A stretch of DNA of 64,000 nucleotides from Polydactylus sextarius (taxonomy: Eukaryota > Chordata > Actinopteri > Polynemidae): the NCBI GenBank assembly GCA_016801845.1, contig CM028923.1:12754679-12818678 (forward strand), read 5' to 3'. Position numbers and translations under genes: made by a program. Of this stretch, positions 1-15,000 are shown piece after piece. The notes under the pieces were generated by a model. It worked only from the letters and a program-made list of their open reading frames with translations, was not told the origin of the DNA and searched no databases. Numbering within the stretch: position 1 is the stretch's first letter; each line of letters starts with the position of its first letter.

Positions 1-461
1 AATATAATCAATGTAAATACCAGTAAAACATGTGTGACCATTTACATAATGGAACTGAGAGTTTCAATAATGAATGACTTTATGGAGATTAGCTGAATTA
101 CCTCATGAAGAGGAAAAGCTGCTTCATATGAATTATTGTTCAAAAGACGATTAAGCCCTGGAATCAAAAAGAGCAGAAATGAAATAGCAGAAAAAGAATG
201 TGGCAGACACTGTGACATTTCAAAGCTATCTGTAGAAATAAAAAAATAAATACATAAATAAAGACGTTGTCATCCTGTTTTCTTATTAGAAAACACTTCT
301 ATTATTACTCTTTTTGCTAACAGAATAAGTAGAACTAGAGAGCTGAACTCATGGTTGTAATAAACACAGTAGAAAAAGTACAAGAGTTTGTGAACAAGAA
401 ACAAAACAAATTCAAACCAGCATGTTTCTGCACAGTCAAGGAAGTTTTTCGATAGACTCAC

Positions 462-3400
462 CCATCTTATTTTTACCCTCCTCATATTTGACCCGCTGGA
501 GGATGTGGTGGACGATGCGACTTCTGGTGGCGTTGCTGAAAAAAGTGTCTTTGTTGTGGATGATGAAGCTGCAGTGAAACAAAACAGTCATCAAATTTGT
601 GCCAATGAACCAGAGAGGCAACAGATGGAATTTCAAGTGGCCAAAGTACAAAAGATAAATCATGACAAATAATACACCAGACAGTTTTTAAAGGGCAGCT
701 GTGCGAAACTCACTGATGTATCCTCGATCGACTGAAGGGGGCGGTGAAGCTCTCGTTCTCCTCCAGGTCAGGCAGAGTGTTGTTGTCAAACTTCATTGGC
801 TTACGGGGAAGCCAGCCTCGAAATTTGTTAATGCGCTTCTCCATCCTGCAGGTGCAGATTCTGTTAAAGCTGCTGGAGAATAATTTTGCTTTGACAGCTG
901 ATGTTAATGACAACTCGACTTGAACTGAATGCTCACCTGGACATGAACTTGTGCCGTCGGTGCATGTAAAAGATTTTCCTCCTGGAATATGGAAGATTGA
1001 GAATAACAATGATGTGTACTGTCTCGGCCATTACTACTCCTGCTGTTACTGCAGCTACAAGAAGTAACTCTGCGACTAAATTTTTACATGTGTTTCCCAC
1101 TGATTCTACAATATTCCACTGACTGGCAGATAGCGGTATTACTCTGGAGTTGTTTTCCCTTAGTTGCAGGGTCTGGTCTCAAACTTTGCTTAATGTAGCT
1201 GAAAAGCACTGCAGTTGTAATTGCCAGTAGCACCAAATGCCCAATAGATAACGGCTAGAAAGACATGTATTAAAGTTAGGTATGGGAGTTCAGAGATTCC
1301 TCCAAGAAGACTACTGTTACAACGCAATGTTTGATCTCAGACTCATTCCTATGGATAAACACTATGAGTCTTTCCAGATTCAAAACAACCACAAAAGGAA
1401 ACAAAAACGATAGGAGTTGATTTTAATGGAATATTTAGACATAAGCACATAATTTTCCCTGTAGTGGTGGCATGAGCTGGTTAGCTCAGACTAACCTTTG
1501 CTCTCAATCAGTGGAAAGGTTTATGTAAAAAGCTGTTGTGGGATTACCTTTATGTTTGACATTAAGATACTTGTGTTTTGTTTTCTGTCAGAGCAAAACT
1601 CTCACCATTGCTTTTATATTCTCATATGTTGAGTAAATGACACAGCACCATGACATTTCATGGTCATTGAGCTTAGGTGCCGCAGCTTTTCAATGGCAGG
1701 GAAACCCTGGGCACAAAAAAGTAATGTACCAGCAAAGGCAATGAAGCACAAGACTGCAATGCAGGATTTAAAAAAAATATATGTGTGTTGTCTCACCTAA
1801 AAGGCATGCGAATGTTCATAAGCTCTGCATAGCGACAGAGAACATCCCACGGTGCGTGAAGCTTCAGAAAGATCACGTCGCTGTTCGTTAAGGAAGCCTA
1901 CAGACGACAAAACGCACAGGACAACAGTTTAATGTCAGATTCAAAGCTAAAAGATGGGGAAAGGGAAAACACCTCAGCTTTCACTTTGTTGCTTTTTAAA
2001 GACTGTACAATGATAGCTATTCAAAATCAATATGTTTACTGAGATCTGCTATTTCTCTCCCTGACAGAGTAGGAGTCAGTCGAAAAGTACATGAATCATC
2101 AGCTAAAAGTAAACTAAAAATAACAAAATGACTCCACTCAAGAAATGCATACAATTGGGCTGATGAAGGAGAAAAGACCCATTATCATCCCTCTGCATAT
2201 TTAATATCATGATGACCTTGATGCTACTGCATTGGCAGGTAGTGCTGAAGTTAACACATTCAAAAACACACACACACATTTTCACTCTTTCAAGTGACAC
2301 TTTTGCAAAATAAGAAGCAGCGGGGGAGGAAATTGCCATCAGCACATTTGTTTTGGCTCTATGAGAGGTAGATCGCCGACGGACTCTACAACAGCATTCG
2401 TCTGTCAGAGCTTGTACGAACGGGCATAAAGTCTCAGTGCATTTTAAAATTCAGCAGTTTGACCACTGAGAATACATGCACTGTATGACTGAAACGCTAA
2501 GATGCTTCTTCACACAAAGCGCTACTGACGTTGTTCGTGTAGCACGCTATGAATGCAGCCAGCAAAAGCTAATGCACTGTCAGGACAGGAACCTACTCCC
2601 TGGGCTGTTCTGATTTACGATTTGGCCTTGTAGTGAGAAACTCCTTCCACAGAGCAGTGAGAACAGACATGTCTAAGTAGGTTAAGAGGCCATTTTGTAG
2701 CTGGATCCCTGGTTATAGCAGCTCAAGGTCACCTCTGCCCTGCTGAGGTTCCCTTAATCAAATCTCCTGAACCATTCTCAACTTAAAAAAGTAACTATGG
2801 TGGAAGTGGTTATTACCTCCTTTTCCATTTGTAAACCCTCAGCACGGATATTCCTCTCAAATATCTCCCTTTTCTCCGACTGTAGCTGGACTTCCTGTAC
2901 ACCAGGATGTAGTCGATGCGGCTTTTTCCATCGCTGAAGCAAAGGCCGCTGGATTTACTCCTCCCCTGAGAGAAAGGAAAGAATAAAAAAAAATCAAGTC
3001 TACTCCTTTTTCTTATTCATCAGGTGAATGAGTGAATGTTTAGCCAACTGACCTCTTGGGGACCAGATTCAGATTTTGTGTTGTCGTCGAGGATGCTGCT
3101 GTGGGTTGCTGGGTTCAGCAGGGTGGAGTCATCGTCTCTGGATGGGCTGCTGATGCCCTCTGACCTTTCCCTCTCAAGCAACACGTTAACATCCTTCACA
3201 GCTGGAGGGAAGATGAGCAGAATGATTAAAAATATAAGAAATAATTCAAAATGCTTATGAAATGGATACCAGTCTGTATATGTACCAGTACCATCTGTGC
3301 CAGTCTGAATAAGCTTTTTTCAGCATTCAAGTTGAGGGTTATTAACTATGACCACATTGACAGTAATAAATTAAGTAATTTACCCCTTCTTGATATATAT

Positions 3401-6400
3401 TTTTGGTCACCTGGGGGCAGTACAACAAGCTACACAAGATACATCAGACACTGAACTGTTTGCTGATTTGCATTTGGATTTATTGTACAAATAATTGTCA
3501 GTGAAAAGTCATAAAAAGACATAAACATTTTCCAAATATTGTAAAATACATAACCTTCTGAGAACATTTCCTGACAGTTAGCTAGCCTTAGTCCAAGATG
3601 GAGAACACAACAGACATTCCTGCATGAGCTTGGACAAGCTGTGGCTAGCTGGTAAGAGCAGACAAACTATATATCCAATACATAATGTCCTTTTAGCTCT
3701 AGTTTTAGGTTCCAAAAACATCCAAAACAAAACTAAAAAATATTTAGCTCTTTAGCTGCAAGTTTGACTCTTCAGCTACAGTTTGTTCACCACTTATTGC
3801 TAACATCGACTGTTCATTGTTCTTAAATTGTAGGATTTCAGAATTTTTTTTCCAATGACAGTGGTGAGGGTGGATCAGTCACGCTTCATAAAACCAAGAC
3901 ATTTCATTGAAAGATGCGAAACTGGTCCACAGCACTGTGGAAAACTACAGTCAACTAACAATTCTCTGTGGGTCAATATTATAGGCAACACCACTTATAT
4001 TACAGAAATCAGTCTGATACATTGCTCATAATAATGATGATGATGATATTTAGTAATTGACAGTTTCGAGTCAGATGAGCAGCAATAACAAATACAATAT
4101 AGAAACATTTGTGTGAATACAGTTGCTTCATTAAACTCAGGCTTCATTTTTCACAAGAAAACACAAGGTAAATTGAAAACACTACACTTCAAAGGAGAAA
4201 GCCCAATTAGATGGGAGCACACTCTGCCTACTTTGCCTATTAATCTAAGATCCAAGGCACATTTCTACATTTGTGCACCCACACTGAACAGCACGAGGGT
4301 TGTGACACTTGTATCTTGATACAAATTGAATATTATTTTCAGGGGAAAAGTTCATTAGAGAGCTGGCAAGGCAGCAACAGCACAAGTGTTGCCTAACATT
4401 GCCTGAAATCTCAGGTAATGTTAGTGTCGGGTCTCACCGAGGGGAGGAACATCGTCTTGAGTGCTGGAGTCCGGGGCTTCGGCAGAGGATTCCTCCATGA
4501 TGTCTGCCTTCCCAAAGGAGGGGAAGGCAAGAGGTCTGTCCGCTGCCTGGTAGCCGGAGGCCAAGGGCTGCAGCGGGACTCTGCGTCGGTGGGGGCTCTG
4601 CCGCTGGGGCTCAGACCCATGTAGAGATAAACTCACACCTGCAGGTCAGTGCCCAGAGAACATTGTTTCACCTTCTGTCTGAATTTGAAGATGGAAGCAA
4701 GAATCAAATGAAATCTACTCAACGACTTGCTTTGGTATTACTTAAAAAACAGTGAGTTCTAAAAGCCAGAAATATCAGCAACTGTGAGCTGTTTCATTGT
4801 GTGCAGGTAGACAATGGATTCATTAAAGCCTTTTTACTGAAGGTTAGCCAACACAGTGAAGGTGAGTACCAGACAAAGTGCTGCAATGAGCTGAGAGACA
4901 CTGAAATGCTCCATAAATCTGAAGAGAACAGCAAAGTTGAGTACACATTTTCTGTGGCGTAAACCACACAATTAAGTTGAACCAACAGTAGTGGAAGTTT
5001 GACAGTGAACTTTCTTCTTGGGTTGTTTGCGATAGCCTAACAGCAAAATTTGAAAGAAATGGAAAAAAAAAAAGCTTGAGGACCCACAAATATAGGAGAC
5101 ACAAACCAGAAAATGACAGCTCAGTAACTTTTATCTGCTTAACAAGGTCTAACCTTGAAAGACCTTGAAAAAGACACACTCTCTCATGAAACACACCAAC
5201 TAATTGGGAGTATTTGTCAACCAAATGGTGTCCTTAGGGAGATGAAATAATTCAAAGCTTAGCAAAACAGCTTAAATCAATTCTATCTAAATAGGTCTGT
5301 ATCTCTTACTTTCAGGCCTCTGGAGAGCTGGAAGATTTCGCTGGAGGAGGGGGAGTGGTTGTCTTAGGAGGTCCTACGTGCTGAATTTTTGTTTGTGACA
5401 GCAAAGGTGACTCAGCTACATTTTTCTGCTGAGCTGTAGTGCCGGGGACAGAGATAGAGGTTGGGGAAGCGTCTCAGCTCTTAATCAGCCTTTGATGCTT
5501 CGGAACATTGGAGCCTACAGACGCAGCTAATAGTAATGTGATGAATTTCATACTAGAAGAAAAATAAAATCAGTGCTCAGCGTCCTCCTTCTTTACTCAC
5601 AGTGGTAGTAAACATTTCCCTACGCTGGTGTGTAGCTGCAAGACTTGGACAAAGTGGGCTGAGAGTATGAATATATTCAGAGATTAATCAATCAATCAAT
5701 CATTCAAGCTTTATTTATATAGCACTTTTTGTACAGTAAAAATGCAGCACAAAGTGCTTTACATATTAAAAATAGAATCACTCCCACCCAACATCCCACT
5801 GCCCTTACCAATAATACGAAGATGAAGTCGATGACTGAGACTTATACTATTTTTCCTAGAAGTTGAATAGGTTCTAATGGTTTAATTTACTAAATGTAAA
5901 TGAGACAGAGCCTGGTAATTATACCAAGATCAACAGCACCAGCTTCTTAACTTCACCTCCTTGTACTGACGACTCTCAAAGACCCCGTTTCTGCAGCTCT
6001 CCACCACCACCGCTCTCATTAGAGGCAGAGAGAATTGCTTACTATAAATATTGGCTCTCAAAGGACTGACACACTACATATTAGCCTACATCATGCTGCT
6101 ATGCTGAGACAGTGGCGAATCAAACAATGTAACCATCAAACTTTAATGGCCCTATGGTACAAATGTAACCCAAGCCACGACTGAGATCACGCGGTACTAA
6201 AGCTTTGGCAAGCAAACACACAGAAAAGCAGTGGGCTGTTCTCCCAACGTATAGTAAATACAACTTGTGGTGTTTCATTAGATATTTGATATGACATAGT
6301 TTTTTTTTTTCCAGTTTCCCATCCTCATAACACACACAAAATTAAATATGTCCCAAATTACTACAAATACAGGACATATTCTTACAAGTTGCATGTGAAG

Positions 6401-8854
6401 TCATTAAAGTTGTAATTACAAGTGGCAGCTATCAAACAGCTAATGTTAGCTAAAGAATTGATGTTAGCTAACGTTTAGCTACCTTAACCGTAAATCTGAT
6501 TTTCCCTGTTTTTCCAGTGTTGTCAACATTTGAATTATTGTTCACCTGCCAGCACATAATCAAATCTTCATCATGTCTACCTCACCACAGGCAGTATTAT
6601 TGCCCATTACATATTGTTTAGTCTTTACTGTTTGGAAATAAAAGAATAAAGATTAGTGATCACTCCTGCATTGCTAGTAGTTTAATCTGTGGTGGGAACA
6701 ACTCTAGCTGCTCTACTCTGAATTAGAACAAAAATAAATGAAATAAATATTAGAACTTAATTGGACTAAAATAGATTACAGTTATTGAACAAATTTGCAC
6801 ACAATTGACTATTGAAATGTTTGTCAGACAGGGACCTATGTCAGCATTCATTGTATACCTGGTGAACAAACTTTAAATCCAACAAAGATATAAAGTTATA
6901 TCTGCTCTCCAGTAAAATGATCTCACTGATTATCTCACCCATTATGTCAGTTTCAGGAGCCTGATTTCCTCCTTCACGTAGACGATGTCTTATCAATAAT
7001 TTCATGTTAACAGTCTAAAACTATTAACTGACAATTTTGAATTAGGACCACCAGTATTTGGTGCAAGTAGCTCATGAAAATGAATGTGTGGAAGTAAGCA
7101 GGCTACTGTTCTTCTTGTGTGAGATGCATATTTAATCAGCTTTCATTTCCTTGTCAGGTTGAACCTGCAGGTTGTGAGCATTGATGAAAGCTGAAAACAT
7201 GTTATATATTATACAATATTAGTTAGAAATTTTAAATGAGACTTCTAAATGAGTTGCTGGATATCTCAGATGTCACAATGGATTCAAATGTGATTTTAAA
7301 ATGTTTACAGTTGAAAACATATTGGGAGGTAAGTTTTACAAATGCTGCAGTTGCATACAAAGTCAATGGAAAATAAACCTGAATACCACTTAACCCAAAT
7401 GTTCACAGTCTAATTTCAGTCAGGGACATATGTTGTGTGTCATACTTCTGCCTTGCACCCCTTGTTCTCTTTCTACAGACTGTCCAATTCAATCAAGTCA
7501 AAAAGTTCAAGTAATCTTGAAAAACAAACAAACAAAATAACAGTGCAGTTAAATAAAACAAATTTTAAAAGTTAACTTTTTTTTTTTTTTCGGAAATAAC
7601 CAGAACAGTCGGTCACTGACATCTGAAATCTGAATATCAGCTAATACCAATATTTGATCAATATATTGGTGCATCCCTACTAATCACTTCACAATCATGA
7701 ATCAAACTGTTTGTTTATGTCACATGTATGGCGTTCATAATGCTGAGGTCACCTTGACCTTTGAATATCAATATCTAAACAGTTTAAATTTGAGTTGTAG
7801 TAAATGTTTGGGACAAATATATTGATTTTTCTGTCAAAGTGTCAACCCAAAAACATACTGCAGGAGCAACTGGAGCCTCAGCTGAGTTCTGAGTTCATTC
7901 AGAGACTGAGCTGAAGAAAAACACACAGTCAGGCAAACTCATCCAACATATCCACTGTAGCTTATAGATACCATCTGTACAGTTGGTATACTGACTGTTT
8001 GGGGTGAATGAGCATGGACTTCACAAACAGTCCAGATGGTCAAACTCACAAAATGTTGTCAAAACACATTGTTTTTTTTGGATGTCTAAGGGTTTGGAGA
8101 CTAACTTTTTTACTAGAAAGCCTTAAGTAAGTTAATTATGACTGGATTTGATGGTTCACGAGGAAGGGATAGACTGAAAAAAAATATTGATTTGCATTGT
8201 GGGAAGTGTAGGATGTGTGTTTTTGCTTGACCCATCCTGACTAAAAGTAAAGCTATGTCCTCTTACAAATCTTTAAGCTTAAAAAAAGTGATAAAAATGG
8301 CCTTTATAGATCCAATTATCCTATAGTGTCCCAACATATAGGACATAATATCAAAGCTGTGTCTAAATGTGACAAAATTTGACAATTTGTTACTTGTTAA
8401 ACAACATGTAAATAACAATGTGGTTTCTTGTGTAACACAAGTCTGGAGCTGTTCACATTGAGAGAAGAAAAAGAAAAAGATTGCAGGGGTAAGAGGAAGG
8501 AGAATGGGAGGCGGTGTGTGTGTGTGTGTGTGTCTGTGTGTGTGTGTGATCCGTTGCCAAGAGGATCTGGTGTCAGTCACTTGTGAGGAGAAGTCGTTTA
8601 TTCCGTCTGGATGCACCCATCATGCCCTGGGGTGCATGACAGTGTATACTCTCTTTGACGTGAAACAGTGGAGGTTGTGTGTGGACGACACAGTCGCAAG
8701 CTTAAAACTTACACACACACACACACACACGCACAAACACACACTCCTCACAGAGGCATGACCCATTTCTGTGTCTTACAACTGATGCACCGTGGAGGAT
8801 GAAGAAGTGGAGTGTAAGAGAAAAAATCTGATTTGCAATCAAGAGAATGGGGAC

Positions 8855-8904
<50 letters not shown>

Positions 8905-8999
8905 TGTATGTGTGTGTGAAGGTCAAACACTGGCATGGTCACAGGGACCTGAGCGAAAGAGATTGTGAGTAGGACACAGCAACACATGAGAGAGCACTG

Positions 9000-9031
<32 letters not shown>

Positions 9032-12000
9032 CACACAGCCACTCTGGAGAACAAGCTGCCTTTGCTTTAAGACAACTTGACGACACGACACTCACCGTGT
9101 GAAGGTGGAGAGAGGTAGGGAGGCAGCTTCACCCCTCAGAGGGGAGAAACAGGGGGGAGGAGGGGGGATGGCGGCTTCCCAGCCGAGCCGCAGCAGACGC
9201 CAGCACAGCTACACAGACATGCATGTACACGCAGCGGTCAGCCCTCCTCCTCCCCCTCCAGCCCCAACGTGCAAATGACCTCGCTGAGGGAAACAAACCG
9301 AAACGACGTCCCGCGAGGGATACCAGCATCCCCACTTCTTTTACTCCTCACCAGGGCACCGGCTGTTCTATCATCACAACACACACACTCAAACACACAC
9401 GCATTCACACACTCACTCGGATGCAACTGTCATAGCTAAGCTGCTAAAGCCAGGCAGCAGGAAAGCTGAAAAAAAGAAAGCTGTCAAATCTTCTCTGAGG
9501 AGAAAAACACAAGCATGAGCAGGATGTTTACAATGAGAGAGAGAGAGAGAGAGTGTGTGCCGCTCATTGGTATTCTTAATCAGTCTCCACTGGCAGCCAA
9601 TCGGTGGTCAAGCTGCTCTGGCAGCAGCCTATCAGAAAAGAGGGGCTGGCTGTGTCAGTGTTGCTGTAGCCTAAAACAGTGACAGTTGGCACTGATGATA
9701 ATATCAGTGTGTAGCTCTGATGGACACTCAAGGACACACACACAACATGCCTCCATGTAAATTAAAAGATGTATTAGTGAGTGATGTCATTCCTTATGTC
9801 CATACTGACTCTTAAGATCACATCAGACTCCAGTTTTAATAAAAGCAACAGGACGAAATGCACTTTTGTAAAAATGCTTGAGGAAAATACAATGATATCG
9901 AGTTCTGGTTAAGCGTGGCTATAAGAAGCAGTTGTTTTCAGATTGATGTGAAATAATTGTAGTTAAATAATTGGAGTTTGTTCAGGTTCTATTTGCAGGC
10001 TCCTCTGATAATATACATCATTTACATTTACAGCAGCTATGCAGCATTTCAACCAATCAGAGCTGTCCTGGTTTGTTACACAAACATGCGCCACATGTAC
10101 CCGTGCTGCTGTCGCAGAGCGTCTCCTGACTCGCGCTGCAGGTGGGCAGCGGTGTGATCGACAGCGATGCCGGGCAGGATACAGGCTCATGGTGCTCGCT
10201 GACAGGCGGGACGGCGGAGGCCTCCGAGCGAACACAGTCCGGACTAGGAAGATTGGGACCGCTTGCGGGGAAAGGACTCTTCCAGTGGGAGATGCCAATA
10301 GCCACTTGTCCCCCCAAATCAAATCCTGAAGAAAAAAAAACATAAAAAAATCAGATGTTGACACAAACACACAAAACCATCAACAAGACTTATTTGAAAA
10401 ACTGGAAACAGTGATATTTTAGCAATTTTGCATGAAAGGTTGATAAATTCTCTGCCTCTCAATAAAACAATGACATATTACAGTTAATATCACACATATA
10501 TTATTCTCCACTATAGATGAAGGAGATGATGAAATTTGTTGATTCTACCAGGACTCTGTAACCTTTGACCTCTAAATTGTCCCTTTGTGATATCAGGAGA
10601 TTATTTAACCACAAGAGTCAGAACAACCACAGTAATCTGTTCAGCAATATTGCCCTCTAGTGGTAGGAGCTGTCAACAGCACAGAAATCCAGCTTTAAGC
10701 ATTTTACCTTGATCACATTTAAAGTTGAGTTAACGAGTTAAAGATGCTTAACTGCTCATAAATTGCACTATCACTCATGGTAAAATATACAAGCATTTTT
10801 GTTTCAGATTGTCACAGGGAGCTAAACATGGAAGTATGAAAATGATGAGTAATTGTTTATTTTCAGATGGAGATTTGTCGTAAGTGGTCAGACACTACAG
10901 AAAGAGTGATCATCAGATGGCAGCGCCTTAGCATCCGTGTTTTATCCATGATTGACAGAAGAAGAGCAAAAGAGCAGGACGTGGACCCACAGACTGCTGA
11001 TCCAGCTCGGCTCACCTCCGGACTTCGATTTTCCTTCAGCAGGTTTCTCCCTCTCAGTTTCACGAGGCCTCTGAGACTGGGGGGACACAGCTCTGGGCTG
11101 GCAGGCGCCTGAACTCTGGGTCTTTGGCAGGTAGACCAGTCAAATGTGGCCACCAGCTCTATTTTATTAATAACTTCTTAAAACAAATTATGGTCCAGTC
11201 TTTCAAAATTATGTTTGCTCATAATGATTCACATTTCACACACTTAGTCAGAGACTTATTAGTGATAACCCACTGATGAAAGCAATGTGAAGTTTCTAAA
11301 ACACTTGGAAAATGTCCAGCAGGTGGATCTTGTGTTCAAAGCACCATTTTGAGGATCAATATGAACATTTCGGTATAAAATTCAATAGATAATTTCCTAC
11401 AACTTGTGAACCGCAGATCAGATTTCTTCATTGTTCTTTGTAGATTTACTATTTTGAATTGTTTAGATAATAAATACTACAAATCACCTGACATAAAAAT
11501 AGGAGGAAAATTGAGACAGGATTAATTAACATTAACATTTTGTCTGATTAAATGTAGTACTCTACTGAATTAACAAAATTAACAAAGTGGTTTCCAGTCT
11601 GGGATTCAGGGACTGCCAGTGGCTCTTTTTCTCTTTTTTTTTTTTTTTTTTTTGACTTGCTCTGCTACTGCTACATAAACATAATGTCTCAAATTTGCTT
11701 TGTCACATCACTTTCCTTAATTTCTCTGGTTGTCTGTTTATACTTTGACTTCATCTTCTATAACTTTGACTCCTATAAACTCTAGAATCCACTCCTTCTT
11801 ATCCATTAGAGCTCACATGTATTTCCACTTTAAATAATAGTTCAAACATTTTGGGAAATAAGCATCTTCTCTTTTATTGACTCAAATTTATTGACTCATT
11901 TGTTCCTTGATTATAAAGCAAGAGCCTAGGTCCTTCCTGCAAATAGTGCCTGACAACAAAAATGCAGTCTTCCTGAAAGATGTTGAAACTTAGGCATGCT

Positions 12001-15000
12001 AAGCTAAGCTAAATAGGATTACCCCCCTTTGCGGTACAATTAAGATTTGTGGATTTGAAAATGTGGTCATCTTATTTAGCTTAGCTTGTCCACAAGATAT
12101 ATGCAAATTAGCAACTTTCACTGATGTTATCAAAAGAACATTTCCTACAACTTATTGATTGCAGATATATCCACTGATAGAAAAAAACGAGACTGGATTA
12201 ATTAACTTTAGCTTTTGTCTGTGTTTAATTAGGTTAAATGTAGCACTGAATTAACAAAGTGAGTTTCCAGTCTGGGATTCAGAGACTGCCTTTGGGTTAT
12301 TTTTTTAGTAAAAAATGTGCCTGAATAGTCTTTTCAGAATCACTTGGGAAGATTTAGTCTTTCTTTCACAAAGTACCCGACAATGAAAACGCAGTATTCC
12401 CAAACATTATTGAAGCACTAGGTGTGTGAAACTGATGAATTAAACAAATTAACAGTCCTCTCAGTGTAGAATAATCAAAATCTGAAAATGTAGTCACGCT
12501 TTGTTAGTTTAACTTCCATGAGATATTTGTTAGTTGGTGACCTTTACAGCTGTTGGTTTGAATTCTCAAACACATCAGGTAAACCTTTTTTCCCCCTTGC
12601 TTTTGGTTTTTTATGTTTTGTGTTGGTTAATATAAGTTTGGTAACTTTAGATACTACTTTGACTGAACAATATACCATAGGTATGAATGATGACATTAAA
12701 AGGAACAGGTCTTGTTTTAGTTACATGATTCCAGTTTTGATATTCATCAACCAAAGTGATACCACAGCGATATACTGTGATATTCCTTCCTCTGCTGATT
12801 TCCCGCACATTGTCCTTATGTAACACATTGGGGGCAGCTGTGACTAGGGAACACACTCACTACCCCTCCACCTCCAATTCCACCTCCTGGTTTCCTGTAA
12901 AACACAAAGCCAAGCAGATTTCGGAGGTACATCAGCAATGAACAAACACCGTCTGATCAATAGCAGAGTAGAGGAACGCCTGGCAGTCTCTGAGCCTGGG
13001 AGCTCGCGCCCCACACACTGCACATTCAGCTGGAGGATAAATTCTTAGGAGGAGGAGGGATGAGGTGAATGTGAGCTATACATCCCGTCTCAGCTGTTTT
13101 ACAGCCTTAGAGTCCCTGAAAGAATAAAGGGGTTTTCACACCATGCAGTTGCAACCACTTTAGGCCGGGCGTCCCCGAAATAATGTTTGTGCTCAAGTCA
13201 GCACTTGCAAAAACTGGAGCACTGAGACGGTCTTTATTTTCCCCCGAGGGGAATTTGTCTAGTACAACACTTTTTGGCATGAAAAATCTAACTGCTCTCT
13301 TGGAAATTATAGCAAAGAAGAATATGCTTCGGTTTGTAAAAGTTCTCAAACAAAAACAGTCATTGAGTACACAAGCCCTCAACCATTCCCTAATATGTTT
13401 CCATTACAACATAATTTCATTTGTTCTGTTGAGATAAGAAAGTTTATTATTTTGTCCATATCACAAAATAACAACTGCACATTCTCTGAAATTTTAAGAT
13501 AATGACTTTTGATCTCTTTTGATCACACTTGACATGCTGATACCTCACAAATGACTCGTGTCACTCAACACTCATGTAGTCAGCTTCAGAATATTCACTC
13601 AGAATTTCATTTTGAGTGAATAAAATGACTGATTGCATCTGGATAAACCTTTTAGAAAAATATTCAAGCAAAGCTGCTGATTGGGATGACTTTCTCACTA
13701 GTGAAATCTGTCAATTATATTTCCCAACCAATACTTCGGGGAAAGCCAGCTGTGCCTCTATAACCACAACCGAGAACTGGAAACAAAACAAGAAATAAAT
13801 CCATACTTTTAGAACTTACATGATAGTGCTAATGCTTCCCTGACTTTTATCCAAGTCTTTTCTTTTTTTCTCCTCTGTCTCTGAAAGCTTTAGAAGTTGT
13901 ATCGACTTTGGGTGTATACAGACAGCACTGATGCAACCTCATCTTGCATTTCGGATTTTCAAAGACATCAAGAGAAGCTCAGCATTGACAACAACAAGGC
14001 TTTGTACAAATTTTCCACTCATGTCAAAATATTTCCGTCCCTAAGTCTGTTCTTATCTCACGGTCAGAAAATGAACCAGTCAAGGCTAGTAAATGTGTGC
14101 AAAAGCAAGAAGATTTGATACTTTGATGAAGATTTGTTTTTGTTTTTCAGCCCACAATGACTAACAGAGAAGATGAAATTGGTTTGGTCACAGATATACT
14201 TGCAAAGCCATTTTGAAGGTAAACAAGAAAACAGTAGCGCTGTTCATTAGTCCCATTAGCTCAGCTAATGTGCACATGTACCAGTTCAGCCTAGAACTAG
14301 GCATAATTAATCAATTGCGAGTGGCATTTGTCACGCCCGATCAGGCTGTACATAAACAAACTAATTTTTCCGGTGTGAGAATTCAGAGGTGTGGTGCAAG
14401 GGCGTGTGATGGCAGTCAAAACAATGTGTCTCACGCTCATTGCGTGAGAGTTGGCAGCCTAACCCCTTTGTTTGAATGAAGAAACAAACATGTGCACTGG
14501 TGTATAACTACGTAGATTGCTGTTCTCATGACACCAGTCATGTGATGGTGATGCTGTCATGTCATACAAGAGCGAATGATGATAACATGGATGATTATTT
14601 TGTTCATAAAACGAACGAGATTTACATAACCCCAGAAATAAATGGGAAAACAGAGAAACTGAGAACTGGACTATTTTGTTTGGATTTGTCATGTTTTTCT
14701 TATTGATGCAAAAGATGCTTTCACACATATTTATTGATCAGACTACAAAAGCAATTCATCTTTTGACACTTTGACAGCAAAAATAATATATTAACCAACT
14801 GAACTGATAAATAAGAAATAAATACCCAGAACCATATCATTATATCTACAGATCAATTACTCAACAAATGGTTTCTGCTATAGTTAGATTTATCTGCAAG
14901 CAATCCCTTCATTCTCTCTGTGCTTTCTTATTTGTACTAAAACAAAAACAAATATATGCATATGGACTCTATACCCAAATGTATGGTTGTTAGATTCATT

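Noticed and set aside
3405..3420. CACCTGGGGGCAG, a weak CTCF-like match
   Set aside because: Two mismatches to the core consensus; too weak to list as a site.
5300..5480. Minus-strand segment with a proline- and threonine-rich frame and GTAAGA donor
   Set aside because: The frame meets a stop just before the donor and no acceptor or family likeness was found.
8263..9095. Several open frames of 74-117 codons on both strands
   Set aside because: They cross (TG)n, (AC)n, (GA)n and poly(A) repeats and encode low-complexity runs only.
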